Assembly (NCBI GenBank): GCA_018398575.1 | Contig: JAGTXZ010000020.1 | Coordinates: forward strand, 1,364,001 to 1,428,000 | Length of the DNA: 64,000 nucleotides | Reading direction: 5' to 3' | From: Ampelomyces quisqualis | Lineage: Eukaryota > Ascomycota > Dothideomycetes > Pleosporales > Phaeosphaeriaceae | In this document: positions 43,475-56,967 of the stretch, piece by piece | Layout: the number at the start of each line of letters is the position of its first letter | How positions within the stretch are numbered: the stretch's first letter is position 1 | Notes under the pieces: model-generated | What the model was told of the DNA's origin: nothing | Databases searched by the model: none | What the model saw: the letters and a program-made list of their open reading frames with translations, nothing else | Made by a program: the position numbers and the translations under genes

Positions 43475-46171
43475 ATAGATTAGAATCTATTAAGGTAATA
43501 AGTAGAAGATAGCGTTTTATACATAATATAGATACTTTAAATATATAGTTATACCTTTTAGGCTAACTAATACACCTACTACGTTTTAGAAGTATATTAA
43601 TAGAGCCTTAGCTCTATATCTAGATATCTTTTGTGTTATCTATCTTAATAATATCTTAATCTTTTCTTAAAAAGAAAAGGATTATTAGAAATAGGTAAGA
43701 AAAGTACTTACGAAGCTAAAAGAATATAGTCTTCTTATTAACCTAAAGAAATGCACCTTTGCTACTAACTAAGTTAAGTTTCTAAGGTTTATTATACGCC
43801 TTAATAGTATTATAATAGATCTAGAATAGGTTTGCGTAGTTATTAATTAGCTTACGCTAATATCCTTTAAAGATGTTTAAGTCTTCTTAGGCTTTATAAA
43901 CTTCTACTAACACTTTATATAAAGCTATTCTGTAATTATAGGCTCTATTACTAATCTTTTAAAGAGATTAGTTTAAGAGAAGAAATCTAGTTCTTTTAAC
44001 TAGCCTAACGCAGCAGAGAAGGCAAAGCACTAGCTATACAATAGGTTTAAAATAGTGCTAGTTCTATAGCAGTATAACTACATACGTCTATCTAAGCTAG
44101 AAACTAATACTACTATCTAAGAGGTAGTAGGTATCTTCTCCTAACTTAATCTAGATAAGAACTAGTACTCTATAGCCTTCTAGTTAAGAAAGCTCTAACT
44201 TATAGAAAGAAACTACTATATATATAACTTAGAGCTTCTTACTATTATTATATTAGTATAGCACTAGCGTTACTATATAAAGAAGCTAGTAGTTTAGTTA
44301 GAAATATAGATAGACTATAATAACCTACGCAGCTTTATAGGTACGTTAACTCTGTCTAAAAGATAGGCTAGCTAAGTAATAAAGCTAGCTGCTTATAACT
44401 TTAAGATTAAGTATTAGTCTAAAAAGACAAATCCTATAGATAGGCCTCTAAGGCAACTTATAGACAACTATAATAAGCTAGATATTTAACTATTAGATAT
44501 GTTACTAGCACTGCAAAAGAAATTGCAGCCAGTAAAAACCTAAGCTAAGCTACCTAGTAAAAAGCTAGCGTTAGTAGAAAGCTAGATAATAGCTTAATAG
44601 TAAGTAGGTACTCTATATCTTAATAAAGATGTTTCTATAAGCTTAGCGTATAGCGTTAAGGCAACAGCTAAGAGCTATAGCCTAGATTAGAAGATTTCTA
44701 AAAGCAGACTAGTAATAGCCTAGAGTATTACGCAGTTATAAGCAAGAGCTACAGCCTTACAGAGGTTAGCTTATAAGAAACTTTCTAAGTTCTTCTTTAA
44801 AATCTGCGTATAAGTATAATAGAATAACCTAGAAGTAGTTGCACTACACAGAGACGTTAAATCTCTAGCGCCTGCCTATTAAGGTACTAGTAAACGCCTA
44901 AGGTACTAGAAGCTTAACGCTATAGGTAGACTTTAGTTTAAGAACTAATTATATATTCTACTAGAGCTAGCTCTTTAAACTAAGCTTCTTAAGCTATATT
45001 ATAATAATCTACTTACTAGCTATTTTAGGTAGGCTAAAACGCTTAAGCTTATAGCCTAATACTACTACTAGCCTAGGCTTAAGAAAGAGCTTAAGAAGTA
45101 CATTAACTCTTACTTAGTGTACTAAGGCACAAAGTTACTTAAGTAGCGCTCTACTAGTGTGTTAAACGCGCTTTCCTAATCTTAGAGACTATAGTAAGAA
45201 ATTATAATAGATTTTATAATAGGCCTACTACTTACTAAGCGCTACAGCGTTATATATAATATAATACTTATTATAGTTAATAAGTATACTAAAATAGCTA
45301 AGTATATCTCTATATAGAAAACAGTTACTACATTATAGCTAGTGGACCTATTTCTAGAATATATTATATAGTTCTTTAGATTACTTAAAGGTATTATATT
45401 AGATTAAGAAAGTATCTTTACGTTATAATTTTAAATACTTCTACTTTATAGTAAAGGTAAAACGCTAGCTTAGTACTACCTTTTACCTATAGACAGATAG
45501 GTAAATAGAGTAGTAAAATTAGACTCTTAAGTAATACCTAAGAGCTTTTATAGGTAACTATTAAGAGAGTTAAGTACACCTCTTGTTACTAGTAGAGTTT
45601 GTATATAATAATGCTAAGTAGGCTATACTAAAAATATCTCTATTCTTTACCTACTATTAGTTCTACCTACGCCTTAACTACAAGCTAATAGCGCCTACTA
45701 AAGTTTCTAGTATTAAGAAAAGGTTACAAGAGCTTATGTAAACTTAGAACACTTTAGCTAATTACTAGAATAAAACTTTATAATATTAGAAGCAATACTA
45801 TAATAAGAAACACAAGCTCTAAGGTTTTAGGTAAAAAGATATATTCTTCTTGTTAACAAAGTATTTACACTTATACAGCACTAGTAAAAGCTATTACTAC
45901 GCTAGATAGGCCTTTTCTATGTTAATAAGTAAATTAGCTTATAAGCTTTTAGACTTTTTCTCCTATTATATATAAGAGTCTACTCTATATTCTATATGTT
46001 CTTACTTTAACTATTTGTGCTAAGAGAGAGAAAAGAGTTAACTCTACTTAAGCCTATTAACCTTAACAATAGCAATAAGCTAGGGTAACGCTATAAGGTT
46101 AAAGCTGTCTTAGCAAAGTAGCGTAATAGACGTTTAGTAAATTACCTAATTAAATAGAAAGGCTAGCTATG

Positions 46172-46625
46172 TTAAGACTATTAGTCTAGTAGTAAATAAT
46201 AAGAATGCTAGTGTAGACTAGACGTACAGCTAGAGTTAGTTTTTGCAGATAGGTATAGAGTTGCTTTAGATATAGAAGGTATTGTTACTAAGATAGCAAA
46301 GGCTAAGGCTTTTTAAAAAAAGTAATAATAGTTAAATAGCTAGTTACTAACTTAAGCGTCTATAATATAAGTTAAATATAATAATCTATAAGAGTCTATT
46401 ATAGTTCTTATATACTTAATCTTTCTTATAGTTCTTACTATTCTTAATTATTATTGCAAATTCTTATAATTTCTTGTTGCAAGAAACAGTAAGACTAAAT
46501 AAGACTAATAAGAAGGTTACGTAATATACTTAGCGTGCTATATTCCTGCACTAGGTCTAAGTCTTATAACTTATTTCTTTGTTTATTTATAACGTCTTAT
46601 ATTTCCTATTAGAGGTTTATAATAC
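46172..46625 (+). repeat. Right arm of the 453-bp inverted repeat
   Basis: It follows the chromodomain remnant directly and is the reverse complement of 40170-40622. It may contain the 3' end of the chromovirus plus part of an LTR. Confidence 0.85.
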
Positions 46626-46658
46626 TATTCTCTTCTTTTATTCTTATATTCTTATAAC

Positions 46659-46870
46659 GTTAGGAAAAATCAAGATTTGTCTGGTTGGCCTGGTCGCAGC
46701 GACCCGCGGCTGCCTAACAGCAATACTGTCTACTAGACAATTTGCTAAAGTTGCCCTACTTACTTCTAGTTGCTAGCGACCTAACAGTAACCTAACAGTA
46801 AGTTGCCTGTGTTGCTTGTGTTGCCTGTGTTGCTAGTGTTGCTAGTGTTACTAGTGTTGCTAGATTTAAC
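46659..46870 (+). mobile_element. End of a second element related to the nested one
   Basis: Starts GTTAGGAAAAATCAAG and aligns with the first 150 bp of the element at 42627, differing mostly by G-to-A and C-to-T (TGG here, TAA or TAG there). It is followed at 46,802-46,862 by a 9-bp tandem of the TTGCCTGTG/TTGCTAGTG type. Its other end is not recognised in the window. Confidence 0.65.
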
Positions 46871-47620
46871 ATTTAAAGACTATTAAGTACTATAGCACTA
46901 GTAGAACTGTATACTGTAGCTAGCTGCCTGTGTCTTTACACTCTTGTAGCGTAGGCTAACTAAGCTAGTCTCTCTTGTCTAGTTATGTAGGCTTTTTAAT
47001 TAAATATAGCATAGACAAATTGCGCTCCTTTAAAAGTAGGCTAGCCTAGACACAGCTACTAGGCTTAACGTCCTGTAGGGCATACGTTAGTAGGTACACA
47101 ACGCGCTCTATATATAGAAGGCTATAACAGCTACTACTACTTGCAGAGCAGTAATTATCTTGCTAGTTAGTTATGTTAGGATTAGGTGCTGTGTCCGCTA
47201 GTGCTGCACTGTCTGCTATAGTAGTCTGCACTGTTGCGTTATATTAAGGCTAACCTAATAGTATTTACGCGTTATACTAGCAAAAGTATATCTAGTTCTT
47301 ATAATATTTGCGTTGCTTGCTATTTATAACTACTTAATAACACTCTATTTCTTCTTTATACTGTTGCACTAACCTATTGCACTTGTCTAGTTCTAGTTAC
47401 TATTCCTCTTTAGTTAAGGTAATTATGTTAAGTATATTGCTTTTAATTATAATATTATAGGCTTGCGTTACAAATTCTTCTTATGCGTCTTCTACTACAA
47501 TGCTCTAGCTACCTCTATAGTTCTTAAACTATAGCTATTTGTTTACTTTATAAAAGTATTCTAGTATAAGTTTATCTATATGTCTGTACTCTTTTAGCAA
47601 AACATCTTTTACCTTACTTA

Positions 47621-47917
47621 ATACTTTACGTACGCATATATAAATAGTATTCTATGTAAGTTATTATATGTTGCATTACGTTTAGATCTACTTATATTAT
47701 TAGTATCTCTGTATAGGACTTTTCCTCCCTTTCTAACGTTCTCCTTTCTATCCTTTTCTATTAAGCAGTTTACCTTCTCCTTCTCTTTGTTGTTATAATT
47801 GTCTATAAGCGCATTATAGCAATCTTGCTCCTCTTCTATGTAGTTAGCTAGGATATTATCTACGTTATTGTTATAGGTATCCTTTAGTACTAAAACGTTA
47901 GCTCTGTTATTCTCTTG
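47621..47917 (-). pseudogene. Unrecognised degenerate coding remnant
   Basis: A 99-codon stretch without any stop on the minus strand, in DNA otherwise dense in TAA/TAG. The translated text is Asn/Lys/Glu-rich (for example NYIEEEQDCYNALIDNYNN). It has no start codon and I recognise no family. It may be an accessory protein of a neighbouring transposon. Confidence 0.35.
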
Positions 47918-49554
47918 TTAGTTTGTATGTATAGTAATATCCTGTTGTATATTATCTTATATAAGAATCTATTAAATACTTCCTAAGTTCTTCTATTTTT
48001 TGCAAATAGTATTAAAGTAGTTTGCTTTCTGTTAGCTAATACTATGTGTAGAACTTGCAACATACTCTTTATAGTGTGTCTATAGAAGGGTATAGTTTTC
48101 CTAGTGCTATTGTTATTAAATTTCCTTATTGCGTTAAATATAACTAAGCCTATTAGTGCTACTATATTTGCACTTAGTTTATTAAACTTCTCTTAATTTC
48201 TAGTTATTGCAGCAATACTCTATTTCCTATTATTATAGAATAACTGTGCTATTACTGCTGCAAGACTAGAGTTTAGAAATCTAGTAGATTTAGGCTGTCT
48301 TTAGTTAGCTAGCATAGCTGTTTTAGAGGTGTACTTGCGTTCTTTAGGTCTTGTAGTAGGTAAATAAAGTCTTTAAGCAGTTCGCTAGGCTTAAGAACCT
48401 ATCTATCTAGGTAGTTTAATGTATAGGTACTAGTAATTTCTAGTTGTCCTTACCTTATTACGTAGGTCTGCAAGTTACTGCATATATCTAGTATCTAGGC
48501 GCCTACTGTTAGCTACTGTCCTTAGCAGGCCGCAATAGTACCTATATAGCAGGCAGCTCTTTTGCATAGTATTAAGCTAATGTGCAATTAAACTAACAAT
48601 AGTAGAGTATTCTATACTTCTATCTAAGTGTCTAGTAGCATTTAGGCGTACACATACTTATGTATATTAAGCTATAGTATTATTACTATACTGCATAGCG
48701 TCTTTTTATTATTAGTAAGTAGTTACGTTACTAGGATAACTCTTGTCTTCTCTAGTATAGTCTTGTTTTTTAGTAATATACTTTCCTTTGCCTAGCGTTT
48801 TTCTTTCCTCTATAGTAGTAACCTAAATAGGTCTGCACTAGATAAGAAGGGTTGCAACTCTATAATAGTTAGAACTACTTAATTATACATAATAAGGTAT
48901 CTTTCTACAATACAATAGCCTTAAGTCTAATAGCAGTTCTCTTTTAACTACTAATATTTTCTATATATTAGTCTTATAGGTTTTTAGTTTGTGTTAGCTT
49001 GTTATACTTATACTACTGCTGCGTCTAGATTCCTCTTATTAATAAGCAAGTAAGGCTGTAGATCTAGAAGTATATAGTATTTAATCTCTAGGCTATCTTG
49101 TTAAGTAACTTTTTAGTTAAGCTAGTGTAGCAGTTAGTTATACTTCTGTTTTAATCCTAGAGTTAAGGCTTAAGGACAGTAGCGTTAGAGTCTAGACAGT
49201 TTTTAGTTTCTGTAGTGTCTTAGTTTTTAGTATATTAGTTCTAGAGTTATATCTCTTAAGAGCCTAACCTTTACACTATTATCTGTTAGCGCTTGTTTTA
49301 GCGCTTATTTAGATAGAGACATAGTATGCTACTAACATTACTTAAATTTACTGCTTAGTATAGAGTATACAGAGCAAGCGCTCGCTCTTTAAATGTTAAA
49401 GAACTATTAGTAAGAGTAGCAGAAGTAAGCAATATGTATAGCACAACAGAGCTTTTACTTTGTAAGTATAAGTAGGGTTTTTGTAACATATATAGTCTAA
49501 TATTACCTTAAATTCTGCTAGAGCGTAGTAGTTAGGCTGTTGAATTAGATAGCC

Positions 49555-49920
49555 TCTTGTCTTTAACTGTGTGCTAGCGTATATAATAGTTATCTACTGT
49601 TAGCACAAATAGTTATGCGCGCAATACAGGTAATTAGCCCTTCTTTTGTCTTTAACTGCGTACTAGCGTACACAATAGTTATTTACTGTTAGCATAAATA
49701 GTTATATGTGTAATATAGGCAATTAGGTACTCTTTTGTTCTTAACTAAATGTTAGCGTATATAATAGTTATCTACTATAAGTATAAATAGTAGTGCGCGC
49801 AATACAGGTAATTAGGTGCCCTTCTATTCTTCTGTCCTCTACTAAATGTTAGCGTATATAATAGTTATCTACTGTTAGTATAAATAGTTATGCGCGCAAT
49901 ATAGGCAATCTAGTAGCCCT
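49555..49920. repeat. Tandem array, period 89 bp, about 4 copies
   Basis: The motif around TTAACT recurs at 49563, 49652 and 49741 (89 bp apart), with a fourth copy about 98 bp further on after a small insertion. Each unit contains ATAATAGTTATCTACTGTTAG-like sequence. The copies are diverged. Confidence 0.8.
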
Positions 49921-51899
49921 GTACGTAGAAAACTATTTACCTAGTAAGTTGTTAGTACAGATCTAGTATACTACTATGCTAGTTATGTTTGTAGTTTAAT
50001 TGTAAATAACGCCTAGTATATCTTTAATGTAACTATCTCTTGTAATACGCTGTGCTAGCGTGCCTTTGTAGATATCTATATTTGCGCCTATCTATCTTCC
50101 TTCTTTGTGTAGTAATATATGCTATTGCATTTACTTTTAAAGCCTAATTTATGCTCTAATATCTGCACAAACAAATTGTAATTAAGGTTATTAATATACT
50201 TGTCTATTGCTAGCAGGTTGTAGTGTGTATGCAATAGCTAGTTTGTCCTAATAAAAGTATACTTGTTTCTAGTTGCGTTTAACACTAATATAGTTGTTAT
50301 GTTAAGAGTAATTTGTATTATACTTAACTCTTTGTTAACTGTTTCTATTATCTTTCTACGCAGGTTTCTATCTAGTAAAGCTTGCTCCTAATTGTTATTT
50401 AGTTTAGTTTTATTCTGTTGCAAGCGCATCTGTTAGGCTGCGTTGTAGTTACATTAGATAGCAAAGTGTGTAATTATCTAGATAAGGTAACTGTTAGCTA
50501 CGTTCTATAGTAGTCTGTTCTATTATAATGTAATCGCCCTTATAATTTGCTATAGGTGTTCTTTTGCTATAGTTATCTGTAAAGAACAGCCTAGTATCTT
50601 CTGCTTCCTTATCTCTTATTCTATGTTAGAGTATATTAAGTTATATTCTTCTACTGTTAGTTGTATTATATTGCATATGCTATCTTTTAACAATTATATC
50701 TAGTGTTGCTGCAGTAGTACTATCCTCCTATCTGCACTAACTAGCAATTCTAGGTAACTGTTGCAATATCTCTGTAATACTTGCGTATGTAGATAAGAGT
50801 TACTATTATTACGCATTTGTAGTAGTGTATAGTGTGTAATAAGAAGGTTGTGTTAGCAGCCTTGCGCTATAGTCCTGTGTTATAGTACTTATTATATTAG
50901 TAAGTTTACGTTCTATTAGGTAGGCTAAAGTAACAGTAGAGCTATTGTTAGATATATAATTCTATTTACTATGTCTAACGCTATATACTAGTTGTCTTGC
51001 TACACTTGCTTCTGTTTATAATTCTGCACTATACGTGTCTAGTCTTAATTAAACGTAAAAGAATATAGTCTATTATATTTGTCTTAATTAATGTAATTAT
51101 TTATATAATAAGAAACAGAAACTTTATTATTAAGTGTAAGTAGATCCTTTAGTACTAAGTATATAGGGCAAATAATAGTTATTATATTGTATACCTTAAA
51201 TACTTGTAATATACGTTACTTAGTCTTTGTACTATATGTGCAGTAGCGTACGCTTAGCATCTCTATTATATTATTAATTTAACTATTATTATTAAATGCT
51301 ATAACCTTGCAGAAGGCACCTATATACTTATATTTCTTTTTATTCTTATCTTAGTGTTTGTTATTAATAAATGTAAGTATTAGGTACACTTAAGCTATAG
51401 CTCTACTATTTGTAATAGTCTAAGATAGTTGCGTATAGTCCTTATATTTAAACTCTTACACCTACACGTAATCTTTGCGCTATTTTCTAGTCTTATACTA
51501 GTTAGGCGCGTATTACACAATATCTTCTTTGTAATATTTAGAGTTATTATAGCGTTTGCCTAATAGCCTTAAGTATCTTATAGAAGAGTGTATTTTTACA
51601 TTTATCCTATTTACCTAGTAAGAGTTAGGGTCCTATCTGTCTTTATTATATAGGGTAATAAGGCAGCTAGTTACCTTCTAATAGTAGTATTAGATAAATA
51701 CTGCAGTAGTATATGTAAAGTCTAGTAACGTAATATGTGTAGTAACCTTGCTAAGAGGCAGTATAATAGAATTTAGTAATATACCTAGTATAGACTATTT
51801 AAGTTGTTTAAATAGTATTGCTGTTAATACGCTTGTAGTAAAAGTGTGCTTGCGCTAGTTAGTAGTAGTGCACTGTTAACTTTAGTCTATAACTGTCTT

Positions 51900-53300
51900 G
51901 TGTTTAAATACTATAAGCGCAAGCTATCTAGAGTTGTAGAAGCAGATCTGCGCAAGAAAATCTCTCTTGTTTGTTATTAGGTAGAATTGTTTTACTATTG
52001 TAATATAGTAGGCCTTACTATTTGTTCTAGTGTATATACTATTAAGGGCTCTATATATATAGATATTGTTAATAATATAGGTTAGCGCGTGCCATTTAGG
52101 GTAGTTAAAATCCTTTTCTTTTTCTTGCGTCTGTCTAAAAGGTTAAAACTCTTCTTTTAGAACATCTATTTGTTTAATAGCTAACAACATATACTTTAAC
52201 ATGTTTTTATTATAACTTTTGTATTATAAGAGTACTAGCAGATTACACGCAGCCTAGATAAAATATAACGCGTACAGTGCCTTAGTTGCTAGCAGAAAAG
52301 ATACTACTACTATAAATTAGTAAATTACTACTTTTTGTTCTGCGCTAGTCTACTGTAACACTTTTGTAAAAGCCTTCTTGTTATTAAACTGTTTTAGTCT
52401 AGTGTTATGCTTAACCTAGCAAAACCTTTTATTTAACTAGGCACAGCTATTATCTTCTACTACTAGAACTATAGCACTATTCTAGCCCTTCTTTTGTCTA
52501 GAGTGTATATCTATTAGTATATCTTCTGTAAATTCTAATATCTTTATAACTAACCTCTTAAGCAGTAGATATAATATATCTGTAGCTAACAACTTATATA
52601 TATTAAAGTTGTAGTAATTCTAGCCAAAGCACTCTACTAGATAAACGTAATTCTTATGTCTTTTATTAAGACAACAACTCTATTGCAAGCGTGTATACTC
52701 TTTTATTTGCTACAGATATTTGTTATACAAGTTCTCTTGTTTGTCTAGTAGTACTGTGTATTAAGTATAGTATCTGTTTTTCTTTACACCTATTAGTAGC
52801 ACTTACTCTTTATAGTTAGCTAGAATTGCACAAATAGTTAGGTAACACTATTACGTCTATTAGTTAGCACACTTTAGCTGTATACTGTATTTAGCAGCCT
52901 CTTTAAGTGCTGCAGTTACTAGTTAGTGTCTATCCTCTACAGTAACTTTCTATTATTAACGCTGTAGTTAGTACTTACGTAACAATAGTTTGCCTATATA
53001 GTAATAATACACTTTACTCTTTAGAATAGAATCTAGAAGCTTAGCTGTTAAGATAAATCTAGCTAGTAGTATTCTAGGTGTTATTCTGCGTTGTTGTGCC
53101 TTATAGTTAAGATTTCTAATAGTAATATATATTAGCTATACTGCTACGTTACTAGATATTATAGATAACTATATTTTGTCTACTGCTAGTATAACTAGCA
53201 CAAGGGTTACACTATCTAGCAAGCGCTGTTATATTAACTACTACTAATTCTCTAAGTGTAGTTTATAATATACTCTTGTAGATTTGTTAGGTATGCCTAT
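51900..53300 (-). mobile_element. Plavaka-like (CACTA superfamily) transposase remnant
   Basis: Read on the minus strand, this holds two blocks typical of fungal Plavaka transposases: an early block VILAVDKIxLSIISSNVA followed by YITIRNLNYKAQQRRITP (about 53,040-53,200), and a later block DFNYPKWHALTYIINNI followed by TNKREIFLR (about 51,980-52,140). The spacing and order fit the family. Many TAG/TAA codons interrupt it, so it is not functional. True ends and terminal inverted repeats are not resolved. Function by family: cut-and-paste DNA transposition. Confidence 0.65.
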
Positions 53301-55032
53301 AAAAGAACAGCTGGGTGCGTAAACTATCTTATTAGCAAATAGGCAATAACTAAGTATAAAGGCAATCTATAATATAATATCCTAGTATATAAATATATGT
53401 TAGTTAGGTTAGAAGTTTAGTAACCTAGATATAATTGCTACGTCCTCTTGTATCTATACGTTGTCTTATAGCCTAGATTAAATGTTTAACATAGCCTGCT
53501 GCTACTAGTGCTCTAATCAGAACTGTAGCTGTAAATATAGCTTATGTAGCTGTGTGTTAGTAAAGAGGCTGTTAACGTTACTTAATGTGCATTTTATCCT
53601 TTGCAGCTACAATACAAATACTAGTGCAAAAAGAAAACTAAAAGGCTCTACTATATTATTCCTATTAGTGTTAGCACGCGTGCGCTATTTAGCTGCGTGT
53701 AGCCTACTACTTTGCGTCTACTATTCCTAAACTAAAAGGTTTGCTAGCGTGCTGTCTACTTGCTATCTTAAACAGCTTGTTTTATCCTTGTGTAGACGCT
53801 AATATTAGGCCTATCTACCCTATTCCTTTATGTTTAGCTAGAGTGTAGTTACGTTTACATAAGGTGTTGCTGTATAAAGTAGGTGCTGTGTTGTCTAGAG
53901 TAGCATCTATTGCGTTATAGCTATTAGGGCTATACTATTATATTGTAGTGTTAAGGGTTATAACTAGCGTATTGTTAGGTAGTAGGTAGCAACGCGTTTA
54001 GCATTAAGTACTATATTTAACAAGTCCTGCGTATATCTTAGTGTAAAAGCTATATAGTATACATATACAATCTATTACCAATTTATTTGTGTATAACTCT
54101 ATAGTTTAGATGTAAGAAGACTAAGTGTGCAAAAACAGTATTAATATTAGTTACGTAGTGTTAAGGTAGTTACTAGCAGTATCTATCTTGTGCTGTATAG
54201 TCTGTTGTCTATAGTAGTCTACTAAAGTCTACTATAGCTAATAGTTACCTAACCTGTGTATAAAACTATGCTAATAGTTGTAGGCGCAACAACTAATATT
54301 TTTCTTTTCTTTAATGTTTCTTATTACTCTAACAACTGTTATGTTATTACACTAGAGCTTACTTATTAACAACCTAATTAGTTAGGCTAGCTAATACAGC
54401 TTAATAAAGATTAATATTAATAATAATTATTATACTAAAAAATATTAACACCCTAGAATAAACAAGTTACTGCGCGTTTAGAATATATATAGTAGAACCT
54501 AAACACCTAAAAAAGTAAGTATACCTGTAAGTAGACACGTACAAAGTTTAAAAGTATAAAAAAAATAGACTAGTAGCTCTAGCAGCCTAATATATAACCT
54601 GTACTAAGGTAGCTAGGCTTAGTACAGATAGAAGCAAGTAGAATAGTGTACTATATATACTATAGGTAAGACTAGTAACAGGCGTAGGCAATTACTTAAT
54701 AGTAAGAAATAATAAGTATAATTTATATACAGTGTTAACTAATGTTCTAAGTAGCTAGTATATTTAATCTTTTCTAGTTTTAAAATACTTACAGATCTAA
54801 TTTATATTCTTTCTCTAGCACAGTATAGGATAGTCGTCTACTAGAAACTACTGTTCTAACTTGCCCTAATGTGCAAATACAATAGGGGCTAAATAGTAAC
54901 AAAGACTATTAATAAACTACTGTATATTAAACGCATCTACGTGCTGCTTACTCTTAAACTATTAGCGCTAATAGAGCATATAATAGCCTTGCTAGCTAGC
55001 TACTCTCTGCCTCTTACTATATATATATTTTC

Positions 55033-55475
55033 CTAACCTTAAAACTAGAGATAAATTTACCTATATGTCTCTAGTCTTAGAGTTAAGGTAATAGTCTTTT
55101 GTTAAAATATATACAGAACCTAGTGTTATTTTTATCTATTATACACTTGCGCCTTCTTACACTTCTCTAACCTTAAAACTAGAGATAAATTTACCTATAT
55201 GTCTCTAGTCTTAGGGTTAAGGTAACAGTCTTTTATTAAAACATATATAAAACCTAGTGTTATTTTTATCTATTATACACTTGCGCCTCCTTACACTTCT
55301 CTAACCTTAAAACTAGAGATAAATTTACCTATATATCTCTAGTCTTTAGGTTAAGGTAACAGTCTTTTATTAAAACATATATAGAACCTAGTATTATTTT
55401 TATCTATTATATACTTGTGCCTCCTTATACTTTCCTAACCTTAAAACTAGAGATAAATTTACCTATATGCCTATA
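55033..55475. repeat. Tandem array, period 134 bp, about 3.3 copies
   Basis: CTAACCTTAAAACTAGAGAT starts at 55033, 55167, 55301 and 55435, exactly 134 bp apart. The copies are over 90% alike by eye. No coding potential. Confidence 0.92.
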
Positions 55476-55757
55476 TATACAGCTGCTTCTTAACACGTAA
55501 CTTATACTTCTAATTTAATATTACTGTCTTTGTATATATATTCCTTATAAGTCTAAGAGACTTAATCTTCTATTATATTTTTATTCTTACAAAACTAAAA
55601 CTATACCTATTACGTCTATATGTTTGTATAGTTTAAAAATCTAGAACTAAGCTTTACTATATTGTTAGCACTACACCTGCGCTACTTCTTAGCCTACTAG
55701 TATAGAAGTAAATTTATGTCTTAGATAGACCCTTTAGTAGCTGTTTAGATGTTATAG

Positions 55758-56345
55758 CTTAACTAAGATACTTTATAACGTGTTTAACAATAAGAATCTT
55801 TATAACAACAGCTATAATAGCATTCTAAGGCGCATATTAACAACCTAGCCTAACTTAAAAGCGCTGTTATTGCAATAACTTTGTTATATCCTGCAATACT
55901 ATTACTTAACTAAGATACCTTATAGCGTATTTAAAAGTAAGGATCTCTATAATAATAGCTATAATAGCATCCTAATGCGCATATTAATAACTTAGCCTAA
56001 CTTAAGAGCGCTGTTGTCGCAACAACTTTGTTATGTCCTGCAACACTATTACTTAACTAAAATACCTTATAGCATGTTTAAAAGCAAAGATCTCTATAAC
56101 AACAGCTATAATAGCATTCTAATGCGTATATTAACAACTTAGCCTAACTTAAGAGCGCTGTTGTTGCAATAACTTTATTATATCCTACAACACTATTACT
56201 TAACTAAGATACCTTATAGCGTGTTTAAAAGCAAGAATCTTTACAACAATAACTATAATAGCATTCTAGTGCGCATATTAACAACTTAGCCTAACTTAAG
56301 AGCGCTGTTGTTATAATAACTTTGTTATGTCCTATAATATATATG
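55758..56345. repeat. Tandem array, period 147 bp, about 4 copies
   Basis: CTTAACTAAGATAC-like unit starts are at 55758, 55905, 56052 and 56199, each 147 bp apart. Units end with a stretch CTAACTTAAGAGCGCTGTTG and ATTACTTAACT joins them. Confidence 0.92.
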
Positions 56346-56967
56346 AATAACTTAGCCTAACTTAAGAACGCAATTCTTATACTATTAGGTAACTAGAAGA
56401 TATTAGAGATATAACTACAATTTACATGCTTTTGTCTATATATTGTTACAGGCAAAAATTAAGAATAACGTAGAGTTGCAGTTGTTTGTTAGGACATCTT
56501 TATCCTAGTACTCTTATCAGGCTCTTTAATAGTAAAGCCTACCTAAGTAGCTGCGACCTCTCTTATACTATATATAATGCATTTCTGTTAGACCCTACAA
56601 GTAGTAATCTAACGTCTAGATATTAAGATATTTTAACTATAACTTATACAATATCAAGTTCTTTATTGTTACTAAGCTTTATTATAGCTTTAAGAACTTC
56701 TATTAACGCAAAGAAGTTATGCGCATTAAACTTATTTATACTAAGATGCTGCTAGCTAGTAACAAAAAGGATACCTACTACACTAGTAGGCATAACTAAG
56801 ACTTTAAAGGACACCTGTATAAATTAAAACAATAGGCCTACATTTATTTGTCTTAGAAACGCTTAGTAGAGAAGAACATGTATAAGAGGTAACGCATAAT
56901 GCTTTATAAATCTTGTGCATAGTATATAAGGCAGTAAACACTTTAAATACATTAATCTCTATAATTA

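Larger units (their letters stand above)
40950..46171 (+). mobile_element. Ty3/gypsy chromovirus, heavily mutated
   Basis: A gag-pol element read through many TAG/TAA codons. A gag zinc knuckle of CCHC type is at about 41,577-41,625 (YYYC-x4-G-x4-REY, with two Cys lost). Reverse transcriptase starts near 42,440 (APILFIPKKDRILRLYVDY-like), is split by an insertion at 42627-43474, and resumes with the VIPFRLTNTPTTF and VIYLNNILIFS equivalents of the family. The RNase H region is about 44,160-44,460, the integrase core about 45,170-45,650 (the QTDRQINRV equivalent of QTDGQTERV is near 45,490), and a chromodomain lies at about 46,090-46,170 (NYLIK-x-KG). None of the frames is intact. The expected direct LTRs are not seen; an inverted repeat flanks it instead. 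Confidence 0.85.
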
